NCBI GenBank assembly: GCA_016929795.1
Contig: JAFGIA010000252.1
Span: forward strand, 1-10,346
Length of the DNA stretch: 10,346 nt
Direction: 5' to 3'
Source: Anaerolineae bacterium
GTDB lineage: Bacteria > Chloroflexota > Anaerolineae > JAAYZQ01
Part shown: positions 6,442 to 10,346 of the stretch, in pieces
Layout of the letters: the number at the start of each line of letters is the position of its first letter
Numbering within the stretch: position 1 is the first letter of the stretch
Notes under the pieces: generated by a model
Database searches by the model: none
The model's input: the letters and a program-made list of their open reading frames with translations, nothing else
Told to the model about the DNA's origin: nothing
Program-made: the position numbers and the translations under genes

Positions 6442-7947
6442 CTAGCCACTCGCTTCCAGGAGCAAAGCCTCAACCATCGATGGTACCTCGAAAACCTTGC
6501 GCACGATCCGCGGGAACTCGGCAAACACGAAATGGTACGATCGGTTCCTTCGCTCCAGAAATGCCTGCACCTGTAACGTGCGCAGCGCATCCTCTATCCG
6601 GGCGCGATCCTCGAACCCATGGCTGCGGAGGGCACCGAGGAGATCGTCCAGGCTGAATGTGGGCTCAGGCATCAGCAGGCCGATGGCCCGCTCGAGGGGG
6701 TTCGCCGCGCCCCATGCGATCTCAACCAGGTATTCCTGAAACTCGGGTGCCGAGGCGCACGATTCGAGATCCTCCAGCGTGATCCGGCGCGTAACCGCCC
6801 CGCGTACGAGGCGATCACATAACCACTGCACCAGGTTGGGGTGGCAGGAGCTCACTTCGATGAGCCGCTCGACAAAGAGATCCTCATCAGGCAATTCAAT
6901 GCCCAACTGGTGCATCGGCTTGCTGACAATCTCGGCGACGCTCTTGGCCAGCAGCGGCCCGAGCGCCAGCTCCTGGCAAAAGTTGAAAAAGGGAGATTGC
7001 GAGTCGTGGAGGTGTTGGTAGAGCGTACGCCCGCCAGAGAAAACAAAGCGACACGCGCCTTCGTGTGACAGGGAGCGAAAAGATTTGAACAACTGCATCC
7101 GGTTCTCGGGCTGCACATCGAACGCCAGGAGCTCGTCGACTTCATCCAACAAAAAGACCAGCCGCGCAGGCGCCAAGTCACGCTGCAGGTGGTGAGCGAG
7201 CTGGCGAAAGGCCAACGGCTCGCGGCTGCCGGCCGGCAGTTGCGCATCTTCGGGCAGGGATTGAAACAGATCGTCGTAGTCGAACTTGTCCTCGCAGTTG
7301 ATGTACAACGCCCGGTAGCGAGGATCTCGGTCGAGCAGCTTGGTTAGCTTGAGCAGAATCGAGCTTTTGCCGATCTGCCGTCCGCCGACGAGGGCATAGT
7401 TGCTGTGCTCGATTGTCTGCGTGATGGCCTTGATCTCTTTTTCGCGGCCAAAAAACATGTTCTCGGGCACCGGCCCTTTTGTGACGTAGGGCGAGAGGCT
7501 GGACAGCTCGATCCCTTGATCGAGGACAATCTCGATCAAGCGCTGCGCGCTGCTCTGCGCGATGATGCTCGCCAGATGCTGGCGATCCAGCACGACAAAG
7601 TCGTGCCGGTACACAGAATCGGCCACTATGTGTCGCAACTCCTCGGCCTCGTTCCCAGTTCCCGCCCGCGTCGGCACAACCACCAGCAGCGCAAAGTACT
7701 CTGTTGCCTGCCCCATCTCGAGCTGCTTGACCACATCTTCCAGTATCTCCGGTCGGCGTTGGTCGTACGCAATGAACAGGATTGGAAAACGAGAGTGGCG
7801 GATCCAGAGCATCGGAGCTTCGACCAAGTAGCCGACGATGCCATGATAGTAAGGGATCGCCTGCTGAACGGTGTAGCCAATCGCCTCGCGAAGAAGGCCG
7901 TGGACCAACATCCCGCTGAGTGAGAGAAACTGCTCGACGTCAATCAT
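6442..7947 (-). CDS. STAND/AAA-type ATPase with unassigned alpha/beta N-terminal domain
   Basis: This is a 501-residue protein. Residues 1-150 form an alternating alpha/beta domain (RFPILFIAYDQ, YFALLVVVP, YRHDFVVLDRQHLASII) that I cannot assign. The ATPase follows: PVPENMFFGREKEI (159-172), Walker A GGRQIGKS (188-195), Walker B LVFLLDE with D268-E269, and CRFVFSGG (299-306) as a sensor-like strand. SSCHPN (366-371) stands where the GGHP motif usually lies; its first Gly positions are replaced by Ser and Cys. A winged-helix region covers about 415-485. There is no membrane segment. Its ATG lies inside the end of the kinase gene (8-base overlap ATGATTGA). There is no clear Shine-Dalgarno, so reinitiation after the kinase is likely. 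It should work with the kinase and the second ATPase as an NTP-driven switch; what the N-terminal domain does is open. Confidence 0.85.
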   Translation of the reverse strand: MIDVEQFLSLSGMLVHGLLREAIGYTVQQAIPYYHGIVGYLVEAPMLWIRHSRFPILFIAYDQRRPEILEDVVKQLEMGQATEYFALLVVVPTRAGTGNEAEELRHIVADSVYRHDFVVLDRQHLASIIAQSSAQRLIEIVLDQGIELSSLSPYVTKGPVPENMFFGREKEIKAITQTIEHSNYALVGGRQIGKSSILLKLTKLLDRDPRYRALYINCEDKFDYDDLFQSLPEDAQLPAGSREPLAFRQLAHHLQRDLAPARLVFLLDEVDELLAFDVQPENRMQLFKSFRSLSHEGACRFVFSGGRTLYQHLHDSQSPFFNFCQELALGPLLAKSVAEIVSKPMHQLGIELPDEDLFVERLIEVSSCHPNLVQWLCDRLVRGAVTRRITLEDLESCASAPEFQEYLVEIAWGAANPLERAIGLLMPEPTFSLDDLLGALRSHGFEDRARIEDALRTLQVQAFLERRNRSYHFVFAEFPRIVRKVFEVPSMVEALLLEASG

Positions 7948-9658
7948 GGTGTACCGATCGCGTCAAGTCTCGCCACATACTATCGAATTGGTCAATCCGT
8001 CGCTTGGCTTCCGCCGTTAGATCCTCCGGGCTCGCCGCCTGGATAAAGAGCATCGTCGTGTTGCCCATTCGAATCTCGTCTCGATCTCGGAGCTGGACCG
8101 GTTGCACCATCGGGATGCCAAGCCCGTTGACGAATGTCCCGTTGCTCGATCCGAGGTCATCAATGTAAAAGCGCTCACCCGCCAACCTCACCTGCGCGTG
8201 CCGGCGTGACGCCGCTGCGTCGGGCAACACGATGTCGCTCGTCTCGGCGCGCCCCACGGTAACCGCGTCGGCCAGCCTGAGCTGGCGTCCACGCTGTGGG
8301 CCGTTCAGCACCAGCAGCCACGCCATGGCGCTCGGCTCCTCGCGGATCATCTGGGTTGCCGCGAAGGGCTGGGGAGCGAACGGGACGGTTTCACCTGTGA
8401 TCATTTCGATCGAGCTCGTCGCCGAGCCCCCCACCGTGACCGGCTGCGCTGTCCTGAACGACGGGGGCGGTGCCATGGGGCGATCCGGCGGCCCTGCCGC
8501 CCGGCGTTTCTCGTGCCGCCCCTGGCGCTGTCGCACCCAGGTGTGCACCACCCGCGCCCCCGCCCACGTGACTACCGGGACGGCGACCGCCGCCGCTGCC
8601 AGCAGGCCCAGGAGAAGTGGGCGCTCCTCGATCAATGTCGTGCCACTTGACGCGATAAACAGGATTGGCAGGTTGCACAGCACCAGGCAGACCACCGCCA
8701 CCAGGATGGTGATCCCGATCGACCGCAAACCCTGGCGGGCCGCGGGCGCGGCAGAAGCAGAGGGAGCCAACCGCGCCGGTGAAACCGCCACGGCAGGCCT
8801 TGCCGCCAGCTCAGGAAAAGGGGTAGAGGCCCCCGCGCCGGTCATAGCCGCGATCAGCTCATCCGCCGTCTGGTACCTTTTCCCCGGGTCCTTGGCGAGC
8901 GCCTTCAGCACCACTTGCTCCATAGCGCTGCTGACGTAGGGATTGAGCACGCGCGGCGAAGGGGGTGACTCGTAGATTATCTTGTGCAGCACCTCGGCTA
9001 TCTGTTCCCCGCTAAACGGCAAGCGGCCGGTCAGCAACTGGTAGAGCACGACGCCAAGTGAGTAGATATCACTCCGCTCATCCACCTGCTCCCCCATGGC
9101 CTGCTCGGGAGCCATGTGCGTCGGAGTGCCAAGGATCGTGCCCGCCGAGGTGAGGGAAGAGCGGCCCGGTCTGATCACCGACGCCAGCCCCAGATCGAGA
9201 AGCACCACCCGGCCGTCGCTCGCAATGAAAATGTTCCCCGGCTTGACGTCGCGATGGAGGATCCCGCGCCTGTGGGCATACGCCAGCGCCTCTGCGACCT
9301 GGCGGACGATCTGCGCTGTATACTCCTCGCCGAGCGGCCGGCCTTCTGCGAGTATGTCGGCTAATGAGCGTCCGTGAATATACTCCAAGGCGATAAAAAC
9401 AGTGCCGTCTGCCCGCCCATACGCGTACACTCGCACCAGATTCGGGTGATTGAGCAGCATGCCGGCCGTGGCTTCGCGGCGAAAGCGTGCCTCAAACTCA
9501 GGATCCGTCACCAGGTGGGCGCCAAGCACCTTCAAGGCGACAAGCCGGTTGAGGTTGACGTCGACGGCTTTGTAGACGGCGCTGTGCCCACTCGCTCCAA
9601 GCTTCTCGACGATGCGATAACGACCGGCTATCGTCTTTCCGATTTGCTCAGAGGTCAT
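7940..9658 (-). CDS. membrane-anchored Ser/Thr protein kinase with C-terminal FHA domain
   Basis: This 572-residue protein is the first gene of the operon. The Hanks-type kinase domain spans about 14-272: glycine loop LGASGHSAVY (20-29), catalytic K43, E62, HRDVKPGN with D137 and N142, DLG (155-157, in place of DFG), and MAPEQ (182-186). All catalytic residues are present. A Pro/Ala linker leads to two hydrophobic segments (about 314-337 and 346-371). Basic residues lie before the first and after the second, so both ends should be cytoplasmic and the membrane part a hairpin. The FHA domain is at about 446-540, with GR (469-470), SRRHA (484-488) and DLGSSNGTFVNG (501-512), the residues that read phosphothreonine. 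A TQMI sequence (435-438) lies just before it. Candidate activation-loop threonines include T170, T174, T178 and T180. No PASTA or other extracellular sensor is present. A GGTGG run just upstream of the ATG is a modest ribosome site. Confidence 0.93.
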   Translation of the reverse strand: MTSEQIGKTIAGRYRIVEKLGASGHSAVYKAVDVNLNRLVALKVLGAHLVTDPEFEARFRREATAGMLLNHPNLVRVYAYGRADGTVFIALEYIHGRSLADILAEGRPLGEEYTAQIVRQVAEALAYAHRRGILHRDVKPGNIFIASDGRVVLLDLGLASVIRPGRSSLTSAGTILGTPTHMAPEQAMGEQVDERSDIYSLGVVLYQLLTGRLPFSGEQIAEVLHKIIYESPPSPRVLNPYVSSAMEQVVLKALAKDPGKRYQTADELIAAMTGAGASTPFPELAARPAVAVSPARLAPSASAAPAARQGLRSIGITILVAVVCLVLCNLPILFIASSGTTLIEERPLLLGLLAAAAVAVPVVTWAGARVVHTWVRQRQGRHEKRRAAGPPDRPMAPPPSFRTAQPVTVGGSATSSIEMITGETVPFAPQPFAATQMIREEPSAMAWLLVLNGPQRGRQLRLADAVTVGRAETSDIVLPDAAASRRHAQVRLAGERFYIDDLGSSNGTFVNGLGIPMVQPVQLRDRDEIRMGNTTMLFIQAASPEDLTAEAKRRIDQFDSMWRDLTRSVHHD

Positions 9659-9690
9659 CTCCCACCACCCAATGGATAACCTGCTCCGGA

Positions 9691-9705
9691 GGCAGGTCGC
9701 CTGCC
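9691..9705. other. small inverted repeat in the kinase 5' leader
   Basis: GGCAGG (9691-9696) and CCTGCC (9700-9705) form a six-pair stem with a three-base loop. It sits between the operon promoter and the kinase start, about 35 bases from the ATG. It could be an mRNA-leader element, or chance in GC-rich DNA. Confidence 0.25.
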
Positions 9706-9769
9706 AGACCCATCCACCTGCAACACTTGTCCGATTGCGACGCGATCGAAGCGACGATGATCAACACAG

Positions 9770-9799
9770 CCACATCGTGGATGATATCACACATCGTGG
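9770..9799. promoter_or_regulatory. candidate operator: two CACATCGTGG direct repeats over the operon promoter
   Basis: CACATCGTGG occurs at 9771-9780 and again exactly at 9790-9799, a 19-base period with a 9-base gap that contains the -10 box. The first copy with its flanking C (9770-9780) is itself a perfect dyad, CCAC-ATC-GTGG; the second matches it on three of the four outer pairs. One copy covers the expected transcription start and the other lies in the promoter spacer. A protein bound here would block RNA polymerase, so repression is the natural reading. No regulator gene is visible in the window. Confidence 0.55.
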
Positions 9800-9809
9800 G
9801 CGTTGTCAA
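9781..9809 (-). promoter_or_regulatory. extended -10 sigma70-type promoter of the kinase-ATPase operon
   Basis: On the minus strand, -35 TTGACA (9809-9804) and -10 TATCAT (9786-9781) are 17 bases apart, and the -10 is preceded by TGA (a TGn extended -10). Transcription would start near 9773, leaving about 115 bases of leader before the kinase ATG at 9658. It is the only strong promoter I see upstream of the three minus-strand genes, which share junctions and probably one transcript. Confidence 0.7.
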
Positions 9810-10159
9810 TGGCGTGTGGACCAGCCAAGTCGCCGGGCGTGGTCGTCTGGCGCATCTCGAGCCGGACCTTGCGCGCGATCAGGCGTATCGAATGATCGCA
9901 CGGCGATTTCTCGTACTTGTGTGCCTCCACGCCGTGGCGTTGGATCCTCCATTCACGGTTGTGTCCTTGTCCGAAATCGTTTCCTCACGCGAGCCGTGGC
10001 GGGCCAGGAACGGCCCGCAGCGATTCCGCCGTGTGCAGAGCAGGGTGTCAAATCGCCAGGCGATAACCGGTATACGTCACCTCTTCGTTCTATCAGCAGG
10101 ACGGGTTCCCCATGCCCACCACACTTTTCTTCAAGAGCCGGCGTGTGGGGTGACGAAAA
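9810..10159. other. intergenic stretch without a supportable gene
   Basis: I see no gene here. Short open frames exist on both strands, but none has a convincing ribosome site or a recognisable protein. One perfect seven-pair inverted repeat, GCGGGCC (9999-10005) with GGCCCGC (10012-10018) and a six-base loop, is the only structure that stands out. It has no T-run. Confidence 0.5.
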
Positions 10160-10203
10160 GCGGGCTGCCCCGCGCGCTCTTTGGCGCACACGGGGCAGCC
10201 CGC
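10160..10203 (-). terminator. intrinsic terminator for the minus-strand gene at the right edge
   Basis: A perfect 13-pair outer stem (10160-10172 with 10191-10203) encloses a second four-pair GCGC stem (10174-10177 with 10184-10187). Read on the minus strand, it is followed at once by TTTTCGTCA, a short T-run, which the plus strand lacks. The direction and position, about 80 bases past the stop at 10285, fit termination of the partial gene at the right edge. Confidence 0.65.
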
Positions 10204-10284
10204 GCATCAGAAGCAGAAACCATGACCGCTGCTATCGAGTCCGCCCCCTGCCGCAGGCGTTCATGGTCGATACCCTCGATCCCC

Positions 10285-10346
10285 CTATCGCCCGCCGACC
10301 ATCGCCCACACCAGGCCATTCTCGTCGGCCTCGGCCTCCATCGCCC
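10285..10346 (-). CDS. C-terminal end of an unidentified minus-strand gene (partial)
   Basis: The minus strand enters from the right edge and reads AMEAEADENGLVWAMVGGR before a TAG (10287-10285). The residue mix looks like real protein and the terminator just downstream faces the right way, which together support a gene end. The fragment is too short to name a family. Another frame across these bases is also open, so the call is tentative. Confidence 0.4.
   Translation of the reverse strand, partial: AMEAEADENGLVWAMVGGR

Noticed and set aside
9806..9952. 48-codon minus-strand frame overlapping the operon promoter
   Set aside because: It runs over the -35 box of a near-consensus promoter and has no motif; chance in GC-rich DNA is more likely.
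9953..10207. 84-codon minus-strand frame in the right intergenic region
   Set aside because: It overlaps the terminator hairpin and has no family resemblance or ribosome site.
9892..10346. Plus-strand frame from an ATG at 9892, open to the window's right edge
   Set aside because: The translation is rich in Arg, His, Ser and Pro with no domain, has no good ribosome site, and runs through the perfect terminator hairpin at 10160-10203.

Overview
This window reads as a piece of a high-GC bacterial chromosome. The gene content fits a Chloroflexota-like organism, such as Anaerolineae or Caldilineae. It holds a Ser/Thr kinase with a C-terminal FHA domain, STAND-type ATPases of the kind common there, an EAD-like (effector-associated, death-like) adaptor domain, and a CehA/McbA-type metallohydrolase. 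That taxonomic call is an inference from gene families, not from a marker gene. There are no rRNA, tRNA or CRISPR features and no recognisable transposase.

Left part (1-2461). The window opens with 30 codons of a minus-strand class III aminotransferase. It ends abruptly at about base 90, where composition falls from about 62% G+C (bases 1-90) to 25% (bases 91-150, hand count), so its N-terminal half is absent from this window. Right after the break come an AT-rich tract and a near-consensus sigma70 promoter (TTGACT-17-TATAGT). A leader of about 250 bases with a hairpin follows, then a 629-residue protein of unknown function with an IPT/TIG-like beta domain and a long Ala/Gly-rich hydrophobic helix. 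A 17-bp-stem hairpin closes this unit.

Middle (2398-5077). A promoter with a perfect -35 (TTGACA-16-TACAAT) and a strong Shine-Dalgarno drive an 871-residue CehA/McbA-family (PHP-fold) metallohydrolase in very GC-rich DNA.

Right part (5104-9809, minus strand, convergent with the metallohydrolase). This is a compact three-gene operon. It encodes a membrane-anchored Ser/Thr kinase with a cytoplasmic FHA domain, a STAND/AAA ATPase with an unassigned alpha/beta N-terminal domain, and a second STAND/AAA ATPase ending in an EAD-like adaptor domain. The first two genes overlap by 8 bases and the last two abut with no gap. The operon promoter (TTGACA-17-TATCAT, extended -10) is overlaid by two copies of a CACATCGTGG element, which looks like an operator. 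I read the operon as a signalling or biological-conflict module: a kinase/FHA front end, two ATP-dependent switches, and an adaptor that should recruit an effector encoded elsewhere.

Far right (9810-10346). About 350 bases appear non-coding. They are followed by a strong hairpin with a T-run on the minus strand, and by the probable last 19 or so codons of another minus-strand gene running off the window.
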